In this document: positions 17,121 through 26,648 of the stretch, one piece after another
Layout of the letters: the number at the start of each line of letters is the position of its first letter
Numbering within the stretch: the first letter of the stretch is position 1
Assembly (NCBI RefSeq): GCF_030123065.1
Contig: NZ_CP126093.1
Location: 5,462,001-5,526,000 of the forward strand
From: Neobacillus sp. DY30
GTDB lineage: Bacteria; Bacillota; Bacilli; Bacillales; Cytobacillaceae
DNA length: 64,000 nt
Reading direction: 5' to 3'
The notes under the pieces: generated by a model
Seen by the model: the letters and a program-made list of their open reading frames with translations, nothing else
What the model was told of the DNA's origin: nothing
Databases searched by the model: none
Made by a program: the position numbers and the translations under genes

Positions 17121-18494
17121 ATGAAAATAACTACTCACACAGGCAATGTAGAAATGACTGTACAAACGCTATTAAAAATTCTTGATCACTCATCTGACGA
17201 AATCTTCGTCCTTGATGGCGAAAAGCGAATTCTGTATGTCAATCAGGTTTGTGAGAAGCACTACGGGCTGAAACCTACAGATGTCATTGGAAAATTTAAT
17301 GTCGAACTGTTTGAAAAAGGGTATTGGAAGCCTTCGATTGTACCGGAGGTTTATAGAAGAAAAGAACCATGCTATATGAGGCAGGTAACAAATATTGGGG
17401 CAGAGTTAATGACATCTGCAGTCCCAATATTAAATGATAAAAAGGAAATTGAGCTTGTCGTTATTACCTCAACTCAGGTACAAACCATTAAAATGATGAG
17501 AGCAAAGGAAGAAAAAGATGAGTCAAAATCCACTCATGAGTCGGAATCCGAAGCTCGAATTGTGACAAATAGCGGTAAGATTAAAGGAATCTTAGAATTT
17601 TGTAAAAAGGTAGCTCCGACAGATTCCAATATTCTTATTCTCGGGGAGTCTGGAACAGGAAAAAGCGTACTAGCTGAATATATCCATAAAATAAGCAATC
17701 GTAATAAAGGACCCTTCCTAGCCATCAACTGTGCGGCCATCCCCGAAGAGTTATTAGAATCAGAGCTGTTTGGCTATTCAAAAGGTGCCTTTACCGGTGC
17801 AAGCACATTGGGGAAACAAGGGCTAATCGAAGCCGCAAATGGCGGGACAATATTTTTAGATGAGATTGGGGAAATGCCTCTAACGGTGCAGGCAAAACTC
17901 CTGCAGGTCATTCAGGAAAAACAGTTTATCCCTGTCGGAAGCAATAAGATTAAAAAAGTCGACATCCGAGTCATGGCCGCAACAAATAAAAACTTAGCCG
18001 TTATGGTAAAAGACAAAGAATTCCGGGAAGATTTATTTTACCGTTTGAATGTGATTGATATTTATTTACCCCCGCTATCCGAAAGAAAGGAAGATATCAT
18101 TCCGCTTATTTACAACTTTTTAAATAAATTCAATCAAAAATATAATGAAAATAAAGTGATCTCCCAAGAATGCCTAAACGTTCTTCTTCATTATTCATGG
18201 CCAGGAAATATCCGTCAGCTTGAAAATTTAATGGAACGTTTAGTGATTGTCAGCGATTCTATTATTCAACTCTCTGATTTACCAGATATAATCCATGACA
18301 ATGTGGGACAAGTTACCCAACTCGCTCTTCCTACCTCATTGGATAAAGCTCTTGATGAAACGAAAAGGATATTTGTCAGAAGATCTTATCAAACTCACAA
18401 ATCCTCTAGAAAGGTGGCAAACGACCTCGGCATCAGTCAAACAAAAGCCTCAAGTCTGATTAGAAAATATTGCTCAGATTTGGTAAGTGGTTGA
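17121..18494 (+). CDS. Sigma-54-dependent transcriptional activator (PAS-AAA+-HTH)
   Basis: 457 aa, RocR/BkdR-like layout. A PAS sensor domain (about 10-120, with LDHSSDEIFVLDGEKRILYVN), a linker, the AAA+ domain (about 150-385) with Walker A GESGTGKS (about 175-182), the sigma-54 contact motif GAFTGA (about 221-226), GTIFLDEIGEMP and SWPGNIRQLENLMERLV, then a Fis-type HTH ending SQTKASSLIRKY. Divergent from the Rieske operon, whose promoter is a perfect sigma-54 site, so it is almost surely its activator; the effector bound by the PAS domain is unknown. Confidence 0.93.
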   Translation: MKITTHTGNVEMTVQTLLKILDHSSDEIFVLDGEKRILYVNQVCEKHYGLKPTDVIGKFNVELFEKGYWKPSIVPEVYRRKEPCYMRQVTNIGAELMTSAVPILNDKKEIELVVITSTQVQTIKMMRAKEEKDESKSTHESESEARIVTNSGKIKGILEFCKKVAPTDSNILILGESGTGKSVLAEYIHKISNRNKGPFLAINCAAIPEELLESELFGYSKGAFTGASTLGKQGLIEAANGGTIFLDEIGEMPLTVQAKLLQVIQEKQFIPVGSNKIKKVDIRVMAATNKNLAVMVKDKEFREDLFYRLNVIDIYLPPLSERKEDIIPLIYNFLNKFNQKYNENKVISQECLNVLLHYSWPGNIRQLENLMERLVIVSDSIIQLSDLPDIIHDNVGQVTQLALPTSLDKALDETKRIFVRRSYQTHKSSRKVANDLGISQTKASSLIRKYCSDLVSG

Positions 18495-18597
18495 GAAAAG
18501 AAATGGTTTAAACAAACGCCTGCTCTATTACGAGAACTGAGGGTCAGTCCCTTACTGGTTTAAACCCTTGAAGCAGCATAGGCTAACCAATAAAAAA

Positions 18598-18623
18598 AGA
18601 CGATCCGGGGGAAGGAATCGTCT
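18598..18623 (-). terminator. Terminator of the DoxX gene
   Basis: AGACGAT (18598-18604) and ATCGTCT (18617-18623); the minus strand continues with seven T residues. Confidence 0.85.
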
Positions 18624-18640
18624 CTTTGTATACCTGATGG

Positions 18641-19150
18641 TTAGGCTGCTGCTTTATTTTTTTCAGTATAAGTCTTTGTTGTTTTGCGGATGAATGGAAC
18701 CACCCAGCGATCTAAACCATATTTACCTGCGTTGAAGCCTGCTGCTAAGATGATAAAGCCTAAGAAAATATCTGTTGGATTATGAGACACTGTTCCTGCT
18801 AAGAAGAAAGAGAAGTTCATCACTAGACCGAAGAACGCTGCTGCAGTTGTTAAACATCCAAGCATAAGTCCTAAGCCGATTAGTGTTTCGCCCCAAGGAA
18901 CGATGAAGTTGAATACATCAATGTTTGGCAGTGCAAAGCTTTCTAAGAAGTTCACGTACCAGCTGTAAACCATGTTGCCATCTGGGCCTTTTACAGGATT
19001 TGCTACTGCATTTTTAAGGTAACCGGAAGCGTCGAATCCTCCTGTGATTTTACCAAGACCAGCTGTGAACCAAGCGTAACCAAGATATAAACGAATGATT
19101 GTTAAAATTGCTGCTGAGATTTTATGTTCTCTTAAAAAGTGGTTAAACAT
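18641..19150 (-). CDS. DoxX-family membrane protein
   Basis: 169 aa, four hydrophobic segments. Begins with a short cytoplasmic stretch, then IRLYLGYAWFTAGLGKITGG as in DoxX/TQO small-subunit-like proteins, followed by WGETLIGLGLMLGCLTTAAAFFGLVMN and DIFLGFIILAAGFNAGKYGLDRW. Family members act in membrane redox or thiol stress complexes; the exact role here is unknown. Monocistronic, with its own terminator. Confidence 0.8.
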   Translation of the reverse strand: MFNHFLREHKISAAILTIIRLYLGYAWFTAGLGKITGGFDASGYLKNAVANPVKGPDGNMVYSWYVNFLESFALPNIDVFNFIVPWGETLIGLGLMLGCLTTAAAFFGLVMNFSFFLAGTVSHNPTDIFLGFIILAAGFNAGKYGLDRWVVPFIRKTTKTYTEKNKAAA

Positions 19151-19334
19151 AAGTCATTCCGCCTTTCAAAATTTGTTTGCTCTTTATACTTACACTATAT
19201 TGGATTTTTACAGTTATTAACATGGGTATAGTGTTAAGTTCACAGTTTGTTTGAAATGTTATGACGGAATGTTGAACAGCCAGCGATGACCGTTAAAATT
19301 ATGATTTTGCAAAAATAGTTTTATCAAGGATATT

Positions 19335-20033
19335 GGATTAAGGACGAATCCTTATTGGCAGCTCATGCGATTTGTCCTCAAGACCCCCGATTGGGGACGA
19401 ATCCTTATTGGCAGCTCATCCGATTTGGCCTCAAGACCCCCGTTTGAGGACAAATCCCTCCTAGCGGCTCGTACGATTTGGCTTCAAGACCCCCGTTTGA
19501 GGACGAATCCTTCTTGGCGGCTCGTGCGATTTGGCCTCAAGACCACCGATTGAGGACGAATCCTTATTGGCAGCTCATGCGATTTGTCCTCAAGACCCCC
19601 GTTTGAGGACGAATCCTTCCCAGCAGCTCATCCGATTTGGCCTCAAGACCCCCGTTTGAGGACAAATCCTTCCCAGCAGCTCATCCGATTTGGCCTCAAG
19701 ACCCCCGTTTGAGGACAAATCCCTCCTAGCGGCTCGTACGATTTGGCTTCAAGACCCCCGTTTGAGGACGAATCCTTCTTGGCGGCTCGTGCGATTTGTC
19801 CTCAAGACCCCCGATTGAGGACAAATCCTTCCCAGCAGCTCATCCGATTTGGCCTCAAGACCACCGTTTGAGGACAAATCCCTCCTAGTGGCTCGTACGA
19901 TTTGGCCTCAAGACCACCGATTGAGGACAAATCTTTCCCAGCATCTCGTGCGATTTGGCCTCAAGACCACCGATTGAGGACAAATCCCTCCTAGCGGCTC
20001 GTACGATTTGGCCTCAAGACCACCGATTGAGAA
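19335..20033. repeat. Tandem array A, 53-bp dyad units (about 13 copies)
   Basis: Unit length is exactly 53 bp (for example starts at 19443 and 19496). Each unit holds two inverted half-sites, GAGGACAAATC and GATTTGTCCTC (often GATTTGGCCTC), about 18 bp apart, then a constant AAGACCCCCG or AAGACCACCG joint. Copies differ at scattered positions and some blocks of copies are duplicated. Short open frames inside are by-products. The array lies between the DoxX gene start and the lysR 3' end. Confidence 0.92.
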
Positions 20034-20037
20034 CCTG

Positions 20038-20050
20038 GGTGCCTGTCACC
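20038..20050. repeat. REP-like 13-mer at the lysR 3' end
   Basis: GGTGCCTGTCACC. The same 13-mer occurs at 42207-42219 and as an inverted pair at 56752-56784. Here the TGA stop codon of the LysR gene is inside it. Confidence 0.7.
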
Positions 20051-20948
20051 AATCATTCGATGAATAACGGCCGCCTTTTTGGATGAATTCTACGAACTGG
20101 GAGACGCCGATTTTATTGAAGCGTTGTTGTTTTTTTACTAGCCACAGGTTTCTGGAAATGGTGACTCCATCAATTTCTACTTCTCGTAATAGTCCAAGCT
20201 TTAGCTCTCTAGCAACTGTTAGTCTTGGCAGAATACTGATCCCTAGTCCTGCTTCGACGGCACTTTTGATTGCCTGCGTACTGCCTAGTTCCATATAGCT
20301 TTCCATTTTTTCTACTATCCCATGTTCTCTTAAGGAGTTCTCCACAATCAGTCGTGTTCCAGATCCAGATTCCCGCCAAATCATCCGTTCATGAATCAGC
20401 TCTTCAATCTGGATTTGTTCTTCCCATACATGTTCCGGTGAACAAACAACAATGAGTTCATCGTCAGCAAATTTCTCAACGATAAATTCCTTATTCTCAA
20501 CCAGTCCTTCAACCAGGGCCATGTCGATGACATCATTCGATAAGTCTTCCAAAACACCTGGCGTGTTTTTTATAGTTAACGTCACTTTTATATCGGGTGT
20601 TTGTTTTTTATAACGCCCTAATAAGCTTGGCAATAAATACTCGCCGATTGTAAAGGAGGCACCGACATGAAGGTTTGTGTGATACTCCCCCATAGCCTGT
20701 TTGATGCTTTCCTTTGAACGATGAAAATCATGAACAATGGATTTGGCAAACGGATATAACATTTTCCCAGCACCTGTTACCTTCAGCTTCCCATCACTTC
20801 GGTCGAATAATAACGCACCATAAAAATTTTCCAGCTGGTGAATCTGTCTTGTTACAGCAGGCTGAGAGACATAGCTTAATCTTGCAGCCTGGCTAATACT
20901 TCCTTCGTCTACGACTAAACAAAACATTTGCAGACTCTCTATATTCAA
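20046..20948 (-). CDS. LysR-family transcriptional regulator
   Basis: About 300 aa. N-terminal winged HTH (GSISQAARLSYVSQPAVTRQIHQLE) and a periplasmic-binding-protein-like effector domain of the CysB/CysL kind (GEYLLPSLLGRYKKQTPDIKVTL, VVCSPEHVW, AVEAGLGISILPRL). TTG 20948 (LNIESLQMFCLVVDEG) is preferred to the TTG at 20966, because GGAGG lies 9 nt before it. It is divergent from the chromate transporter pair and probably controls it through the dyad at 20998-21022. The stop codon lies inside a REP-like sequence. Confidence 0.85.
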   Translation of the reverse strand: MNIESLQMFCLVVDEGSISQAARLSYVSQPAVTRQIHQLENFYGALLFDRSDGKLKVTGAGKMLYPFAKSIVHDFHRSKESIKQAMGEYHTNLHVGASFTIGEYLLPSLLGRYKKQTPDIKVTLTIKNTPGVLEDLSNDVIDMALVEGLVENKEFIVEKFADDELIVVCSPEHVWEEQIQIEELIHERMIWRESGSGTRLIVENSLREHGIVEKMESYMELGSTQAIKSAVEAGLGISILPRLTVARELKLGLLREVEIDGVTISRNLWLVKKQQRFNKIGVSQFVEFIQKGGRYSSNDW

Positions 20949-20997
20949 AAAACTCAACCTCCACAAAACAACTATCTTCTCTAGTATTATATTCCAC

Positions 20998-21022
20998 AGG
21001 CTATACGTTTTAGTTATAGCCT
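20998..21022. promoter_or_regulatory. LysR-type dyad in the lysR-chrA divergent region
   Basis: AGGCTATA (20998-21005), 9 bp, TATAGCCT (21015-21022). It contains a T-N11-A core of the LysR type and lies midway between the divergent genes. Confidence 0.6.
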
Positions 21023-21106
21023 ATAAATTTATTGCAATTTACCGTTCAAGTCTGGTCTGATACCCTAAGTATATAGTTTCATATTCCCACAGAGGAAGGG
21101 ATAAAC

Positions 21107-21718
21107 ATGAAGGAACGTTGGAAAACACTGATAGAAATTTTTTGGACCTTTTTCAAAATAAGCCCTGTTACGTTTGGAGGGGGCTTTGCCATGGTCCCTC
21201 TCATCGAAAGAGAAATAGTAGAAAAACGAAAATGGCTGGACAGCGAGGAAGTGGCAGATGTGTTTGCTTTATCGCAAACCATACCCGGATCGGTTGCCAT
21301 TAACTCGGCCACTTTTATTGGATATCGAATTGGCGGAGTAAAAGGAGCACTAGCCGCCATGATCGGGGTTTCGCTTCCCACTTTTTTAATCGTTCTCGCT
21401 TTAGGAGCAGCCTACCTTTTCATTCATGATCATCCAAAGATAGAAGCTGCCTTTGTATCGATAAGAATCACGATTGTAGCAATTATCATCTATGCAGCCA
21501 TCAAAATCGCCAAAACGGCCATTGTGGACAAAACCACCTTCTGCATCATGCTTGCAGGGGTTCCGCTGCTGTTTTTTGTCCATCCGACAGTTGCAATCCC
21601 TCTCGGAGCCTTAACGGGTGTAGTGGCCGTCTTTTTAAAGAAGAAAATGGGCTACAAACATAAGAAGAAAAATGATCATGCCACGGACCCTGATTATTTT
21701 ATGGGGGCTGGAATCTAA
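21107..21718 (+). CDS. chrA: Chromate transporter ChrA, first half-size subunit
   Basis: 203-aa membrane protein with one CHR domain: FFKISPVTFGGGFAMVPLIE, then ALSQTIPGSVAINSATFIGY and several hydrophobic segments. Short CHR proteins are normally encoded as pairs; the partner follows 18 nt downstream. The family exports chromate; a role in related oxyanion or sulfate-linked transport is possible. A Lys/Arg/His-rich cytoplasmic tail ends the protein. Confidence 0.87.
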   Translation: MKERWKTLIEIFWTFFKISPVTFGGGFAMVPLIEREIVEKRKWLDSEEVADVFALSQTIPGSVAINSATFIGYRIGGVKGALAAMIGVSLPTFLIVLALGAAYLFIHDHPKIEAAFVSIRITIVAIIIYAAIKIAKTAIVDKTTFCIMLAGVPLLFFVHPTVAIPLGALTGVVAVFLKKKMGYKHKKKNDHATDPDYFMGAGI

Positions 21719-21736
21719 GAACAAGGAGGGAAAAGT

Positions 21737-22279
21737 ATGGTGTTATGGGAGCTTTTCCGTACATTTTTTTTCATGGGGTTTTTCTCCTTTGGAGGAGGAT
21801 ACGCGATGATGCCCTTTATCAATGCAGCGGTTACGAAATATGGCTGGATGTCCTCTGAACAGTTGACCAATATGATCGCTATTGCCGGTATGTCCCCTGG
21901 TCCAATCGCTGCTAATAGTGCCATTCTAATAGGCTATTCAACAGCTGGGATCATCGGCGCCATTCTAGCTGCTGTTGCCATCTTGCTTCCCTCTGTGATT
22001 TTAGTCCTAATTGCAGCTGCCTTTTTTGTAAAATGGCATCACCACCCCTTGGCAGCAGCCATGTTATATGGGTTAAAGCCGCTTGTGACGAGTTTAATTA
22101 TCTTCGCCGCGATAAGTTTTGCAAAGTCCAATCACCTTGCTGCCTTCGATATTTTCTTTCGTTCTATAAGCTTATGGCTTATCTTTGTACTATCCTTATT
22201 CGCCTTACTAAAACTTCGTTGGAACCCCATCTATGTGATTGTCCTTTCTGGGCTAATAGGAATAACACTCTATTCATAA
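21737..22279 (+). CDS. chrA: Chromate transporter ChrA, second half-size subunit
   Basis: 180-aa CHR-domain protein: TFFFMGFFSFGGGYAMMPFI and AIAGMSPGPIAANSAILIGY, the second-domain versions of the motifs seen in the preceding gene. Co-transcribed with it (ribosome binding site AAGGAGGG). The two probably form a heterodimeric exporter, as known for other short ChrA pairs. Confidence 0.87.
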   Translation: MVLWELFRTFFFMGFFSFGGGYAMMPFINAAVTKYGWMSSEQLTNMIAIAGMSPGPIAANSAILIGYSTAGIIGAILAAVAILLPSVILVLIAAAFFVKWHHHPLAAAMLYGLKPLVTSLIIFAAISFAKSNHLAAFDIFFRSISLWLIFVLSLFALLKLRWNPIYVIVLSGLIGITLYS

Positions 22280-22287
22280 GAAAAATA

Positions 22288-22310
22288 GCCGGTTTCTTGT
22301 TGAAACCGGC
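22288..22310. terminator. Shared terminator between chrA and lacD
   Basis: GCCGGTTTC (22288-22296), loop TTGTT, GAAACCGGC (22302-22310). It lies between two convergent genes and probably serves both, though the T-rich tails are short. Confidence 0.75.
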
Positions 22311-22322
22311 CTTCTTACTAGT

Positions 22323-23333
22323 TTAAGAAGATACGAAGCTATTATTTTTTTTAACCTTATCAAACCAGGAGCTGGCTGATTCTTTCAAAACGACATTCAG
22401 TTCTTCAATATTCTTTTTGCCCAAGACTTGTAACCATTCACGGCCAGCTTGTTCTCCACCAGAACCAAAAGGGGCAACACCGTCTTTCCAGGTTGCACGC
22501 CCGCATAACACGCCATTAAAGCTGGAACCAGATTTTTTAGCAAATTTCAATGTCTGCTGAAATAGTTCAGCACTTACGCCGGCACTTAAAAAAATAAACG
22601 GCAGCTCTGTTGCTTCACTTTGCTCTTTAAAAAACGCTGCAGCTTCTTCCTGACTATAGACAGTTTCACCTTCTGTGTAACCTTCGACAAAGTTCATATT
22701 CACAGGAACTTCTACTTTCAAAACATCGACATGGTACTGCGGTTTGGAAAATTCCTTCATGGCCTCAATCACCTTGTGCGGCTTCACTTTGGCATACTCT
22801 TTACTTTTTACATCCTCATTTTCGGCATCATAGGATACGATTTCCAAGAAAAATGGAATATCTTCAGCGACGCACTCCGATCCTACCCGTTCCATATAAA
22901 CATGTTTATACTCATTAATTTCCTCGTTCTCATCCACATCATAGTACAGTAAAAACTTAACGGCATCGGCCCCAGCCTCTTTCAGTCGTTTCACAGACCA
23001 TTCTGGTAATAAATCAGGCAGGCGGCCCACGGCTGTAGCGTCATAACCTGTCTTTTCATAGGCCACTAATAAGCCAGCGTCTTTGCTGCGGACTTTAGCC
23101 GCCGGGAGTCCATATTCTGGATCTAATAGAATCGCAGTTGAATAGGGCGTTAGTTCCTCTGAAACCAATTTCTTAAAGGTGATGATACCTTCGTCACCAA
23201 TTGGATTCGCATTTCCCGCTGCGATCATTTTTTTCAATGACCCGCGTTGATCAATCGCTAAAGCTCCTATTACACCATTTTCATCGGATAAACGCTTTAG
23301 AGCTGCTAGTTTATTTTTTGTTAATTCTCTCAT
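22323..23333 (-). CDS. lacD: Tagatose-1,6-bisphosphate aldolase
   Basis: 336-aa class I aldolase of the LacD family, splitting tagatose-1,6-bisphosphate into dihydroxyacetone phosphate and glyceraldehyde-3-phosphate. LacD-type segments: N-terminal [41 protein letters not shown] and [17 protein letters not shown] 23333 is used because AGGGGGAA lies 7 nt before it; the frame runs 6 codons further up. Last gene of the aga-lac operon (27518 to 22323) and the final step of the GalNAc route. Confidence 0.92.
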   Translation of the reverse strand: MRELTKNKLAALKRLSDENGVIGALAIDQRGSLKKMIAAGNANPIGDEGIITFKKLVSEELTPYSTAILLDPEYGLPAAKVRSKDAGLLVAYEKTGYDATAVGRLPDLLPEWSVKRLKEAGADAVKFLLYYDVDENEEINEYKHVYMERVGSECVAEDIPFFLEIVSYDAENEDVKSKEYAKVKPHKVIEAMKEFSKPQYHVDVLKVEVPVNMNFVEGYTEGETVYSQEEAAAFFKEQSEATELPFIFLSAGVSAELFQQTLKFAKKSGSSFNGVLCGRATWKDGVAPFGSGGEQAGREWLQVLGKKNIEELNVVLKESASSWFDKVKKNNSFVSS

Positions 23334-23347
23334 CGGTATTCCCCCTA

Positions 23348-24283
23348 TCAATCTATTCTTTCAACGATTACCAAATCAAAATACTGATCAAACTTGGTCA
23401 TGTTTATTGAACCTGTTCCAGCTTCCATCGTATTGAGCATCCCCGTAGTCATAGCTGTTTTAAGAACATTTTCGACAGGCTGATTCCGATTCAGAGCCAC
23501 CGCTAACCCTGCAACTGTGGCATCTCCAGAACCCACCGGATTCACCACATCTATTTTGGGGATGGTAATCCGGTAGTCATCAGCACCATGCCTTACAAAG
23601 GCACCATACTTACCCATCGAGACGACAATCCACTTAATCCCTTTAAATAACTTATGATCCAAAGCATGTTTCAAACTGCTTATCCTGCCATCTACTTCCA
23701 TACCGAGCAGCTGAGACAATTCCTCTGTATTCGGCTTAATTGCCAATGGTTTTTCTGTATGTAACAAGGCTTTCCTTAACGGTTCACCAGAGGTGTCCAA
23801 TAGCACGGGAACTCCCTTTTTCTTACTCATCGTTAACATTTGTTGATAAAAATCAGCTGCCAGTCCCTTCGGTAAGCTGCCTGAAATCGTTACAAAGGAA
23901 ACATTAGACAAAAGGTCATTAAATTTTCCTAAAAAATCTTCCCCCTCTTCTTTCGTTAAGGTTGGCCCGGATTCTAGTATTTCCGTTTGCCTGCCTTCAT
24001 GAAGAATGGCGATACAATTTCTCGATTCTTTGTCTATTTTTAAAAAGTCATTGGGAATATTGCTTTTTTTTAATTCTTGAACGATATATTCGCCAATTGT
24101 TCCCCCGAGTACACCAGTTGCCAGGACTTCTTCATTCATTTGTGCAAGTACGCGGGCAACATTCAAGCCTTTACCACCGGCAGTTTTTCGAGCATTTTCC
24201 ACACGATTCACATCATCTAACTTGAATTCATGAAGGTGATAGGAAATATCAACGGATGGATTCATCGTGACAGCTAAAATCAT
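23348..24283 (-). CDS. lacC: Tagatose-6-phosphate kinase
   Basis: 311-aa PfkB-family kinase: N-terminal [16 protein letters not shown], sugar-binding [14 protein letters not shown], and the C-terminal catalytic [14 protein letters not shown] (Asp base). By neighbourhood (LacD after it, AgaS/NagA before it) it phosphorylates tagatose-6-phosphate; 1-phosphofructokinases look similar. ATG 24283 has GGAGGGAG upstream and overlaps the nagA stop by 4 nt. Confidence 0.9.
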   Translation of the reverse strand: MILAVTMNPSVDISYHLHEFKLDDVNRVENARKTAGGKGLNVARVLAQMNEEVLATGVLGGTIGEYIVQELKKSNIPNDFLKIDKESRNCIAILHEGRQTEILESGPTLTKEEGEDFLGKFNDLLSNVSFVTISGSLPKGLAADFYQQMLTMSKKKGVPVLLDTSGEPLRKALLHTEKPLAIKPNTEELSQLLGMEVDGRISSLKHALDHKLFKGIKWIVVSMGKYGAFVRHGADDYRITIPKIDVVNPVGSGDATVAGLAVALNRNQPVENVLKTAMTTGMLNTMEAGTGSINMTKFDQYFDLVIVERID

Positions 24284-25446
24284 TTCACTCCCTCCTTCTG
24301 TACTTGATAACGGCAAACACCATCAAGGTACGTTGCAATTAACTCCAAATCAGGATTCAACACAATAAAGTCAGCAGCATACCCCTCAGCAATCTTCCCG
24401 CATTCGCAATCCATCCCAATACTTTTAGCGGGAGCTGTACTCGCCATATAGATCGCTTCCTCCGGTGTTGCAATCCCCCATTCGACGACATTTTTAACGG
24501 CATTCTTTAATTGCAAAATACTGCCTGCTAGACTGCCGCCTGGTATTCGAGCAGTCCCGCCTTTAACCTCTACAGGAAATTCCCCTAGCTGATAGTTTCC
24601 TTCCGGCATGCCGCCAGCCATCATACAATCAGTCACCAGCAGGGTTCGGTCTCTGCCTCGGGCATTCATTAAGATGTTTGCGGCGGCGGGATGAACATGG
24701 TGTCCATCACAAATGATTTCGGCAAAAACATCTTTTAGATTCATCGCAGCACCAGCCATCCCCGGCTCGCGATGGTGAAGTGGACTCATTCCATTGAAAG
24801 TATGAACAAAAATAGATGCTCCTTTTGCGACAGCCTCTTTTGCTTCTTCATACGTTGCATCACTATGTGCTAACGCCACTGCAATCTCTTCGCGGGCGGC
24901 ATATTCAATAAATTCCGCTGCACCCTTTCTTTCAGGTGCAATCGCAATTTTTTTAATCAATTGGTTGGATTGTTTCTGCCATTTTTTAATTTTTTCAATC
25001 GAAGGATCACAAAAATAGTTCGTGTTTTGCGCCCCTTTATGTGTTTCGGTAAAAAACGGCCCTTCTAAAAAGATCCCTTTAATTTTTGCTCCACTGACAT
25101 GCCTGTACTGGGCCCCAATCATTTCAACGACAGTATTTAACGCTTCTGTTGATGAGGTTAAGGTTGTCGGTAAAAAGGATGTTACTCCGCAAGAGAGGAG
25201 CCCTTCAGAAATCTGATTAAGTCCTTCAAAATCATTGTCCATAATATCGTGATTTTGAAATCCATGAATATGTGTGTCGACTAACCCTGGGGCAATCCAG
25301 TGTCCCGCATAATCAATGATTCCTGCTGCATCAGCTGGTCTATTTTTCAAGAATTGACAGAATTTTCCGTCTTTTATTTCCATAAAACCAGGGCCTGCGA
25401 CTGTCTCCCCAAGAAAAAACTTATCTGCAAAGATAAAATTTCCCAT
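24280..25446 (-). CDS. nagA: N-acetyl-hexosamine-6-phosphate deacetylase (NagA/AgaA)
   Basis: 388-aa amidohydrolase. Metal motif DTHIHGFQNHD near the N-terminus, FLEGPFF with the conserved Glu, ALAHSDATYEEA, HTFNGMSPLHHREPG and the late LLVTDCMMAGG with the catalytic Asp. It removes the acetyl group from GlcNAc-6-P or GalNAc-6-P; clustering with AgaS, LacC and LacD argues for GalNAc-6-P (AgaA function). ATG 25446, with AGGGGAA upstream, is chosen over an earlier TTG. Confidence 0.9.
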   Translation of the reverse strand: MGNFIFADKFFLGETVAGPGFMEIKDGKFCQFLKNRPADAAGIIDYAGHWIAPGLVDTHIHGFQNHDIMDNDFEGLNQISEGLLSCGVTSFLPTTLTSSTEALNTVVEMIGAQYRHVSGAKIKGIFLEGPFFTETHKGAQNTNYFCDPSIEKIKKWQKQSNQLIKKIAIAPERKGAAEFIEYAAREEIAVALAHSDATYEEAKEAVAKGASIFVHTFNGMSPLHHREPGMAGAAMNLKDVFAEIICDGHHVHPAAANILMNARGRDRTLLVTDCMMAGGMPEGNYQLGEFPVEVKGGTARIPGGSLAGSILQLKNAVKNVVEWGIATPEEAIYMASTAPAKSIGMDCECGKIAEGYAADFIVLNPDLELIATYLDGVCRYQVQKEGVK

Positions 25447-25465
25447 CCATAATTCCCCTAACAAG

Positions 25466-26632
25466 TTACTGATATTCGTAAATCGTTACACCTTTAACAA
25501 CCCGATTCACCGTTCCTGTCGGAGATGGGGTATCCGGCGTATTACCAACCTTTATTGAAGCCAGCAAAGAAATCGTTTGCCCGATCATGACAAAAGGTAA
25601 TGCTAAGTATGCATCTGGTATGGACTTGGCCTCGCTGCCGAATGAAAACGTGTGCCCATCATAATTAGTTTCTCCATCCACCGAGATGGCACAAATACAG
25701 CTGGCAATGTTATCTCGCTGTATTTCTTTTAAAATATCTAAATCATATTTACGCGTATAAGGATGGTTAGAAACAAATACAAAAACCAATGAATTTTCAT
25801 TGACAAAGGATTTAGGCCCATGGCGGAATCCCAAAGGTGAATCATAGGCGGTGACAATTTTTCCAGCGGTTAACTCTAATATTTTTAATTGAGCTTCTCT
25901 TGCTAATCCCTCTAAACTGCCAGAGCCTAGGTAAATGATTCGGTCAAAATGAAGATCGATCATTTCTTGAATGGATTCTTCTCTTCGAATGACACTTTCA
26001 CCCATTTGACGAAGGATTTCCACTATCTCCCCTTTCTCTTCCACCAACAAAGGATCAAAAACAAGTAAGGCTGTTAACGCCATGCAAGTATAACTACCGG
26101 TCATGGCAAATCCCTGATCATTCGATTTCTCAGGCATTAATAGCAATAAATGGTTCTCGTCACAGTCTGCCAGTTGTGCTAATTTACCATCTTTTGCACA
26201 TGTAATCGTTAACTGATACAAATCTGTTACGATTTGCTCCGCTAGTTGTACGGCAGCAACACTTTCCGGGCTATTGCCACTTCTAGCAAACGAAACCAGT
26301 AATGTTGGAAAATCTGACTTTAAAAACTGGTAGGGATTTGACACCAAATCAGTTGTCGGAATGCTTAATAATTCCCACTGCTTTTCATCCACTTTTCCTT
26401 TTAGATAGGGCGTAACAGTTTCACCGACATATGCAGATGTTCCTGCACCTGTAAAAATGACTCGAACTCGGGAATGCTTCATTGATAGTTTAAGGAAAAA
26501 CTCTTCAATCTCCCTGCTTTTATCCGTATACAAGTCATAGGTTTCACCCCATAAATCAGGCTGTTGTTTTATTTCTGCCGTTGTGACCGATGCACCTAAT
26601 GGCACTAATTTTTCACTGCTTAATGTAAACAT
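25466..26632 (-). CDS. agaS: Galactosamine-6-phosphate deaminase/isomerase AgaS
   Basis: 388-aa protein with two SIS domains. RVIFTGAGTSAYVGETV in the first, SFARSGNSPESVAAVQLA following, and IYLGSGSLEGLAREAQLK plus SPLGFRHGPKSFV in the second are typical of AgaS. Known reaction: galactosamine-6-phosphate to tagatose-6-phosphate plus ammonia. It sits between the ROK kinase and nagA in one transcript with gaps under 20 nt. ATG 26632 is 6 nt inside the longest frame and has AGGAG 9 nt upstream. Confidence 0.92.
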   Translation of the reverse strand: MFTLSSEKLVPLGASVTTAEIKQQPDLWGETYDLYTDKSREIEEFFLKLSMKHSRVRVIFTGAGTSAYVGETVTPYLKGKVDEKQWELLSIPTTDLVSNPYQFLKSDFPTLLVSFARSGNSPESVAAVQLAEQIVTDLYQLTITCAKDGKLAQLADCDENHLLLLMPEKSNDQGFAMTGSYTCMALTALLVFDPLLVEEKGEIVEILRQMGESVIRREESIQEMIDLHFDRIIYLGSGSLEGLAREAQLKILELTAGKIVTAYDSPLGFRHGPKSFVNENSLVFVFVSNHPYTRKYDLDILKEIQRDNIASCICAISVDGETNYDGHTFSFGSEAKSIPDAYLALPFVMIGQTISLLASIKVGNTPDTPSPTGTVNRVVKGVTIYEYQ

Positions 26633-26648
26633 AACCACTCACTCCTCA

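Noticed and set aside
19365-19553. 62-codon frame inside array A
   Set aside because: By-product of the repeats; no ribosome binding site, and it spans nearly four units.
19335-20033. CRISPR array
   Set aside because: Units are contiguous 53-bp repeats with no unique spacers, each internally dyadic, and no cas genes are near. The same applies to 46325-46655 and 55100-55632.
21079-21381. 100-codon minus-strand frame over chrA
   Set aside because: Antisense shadow of the first chromate transporter gene, with no ribosome binding site.
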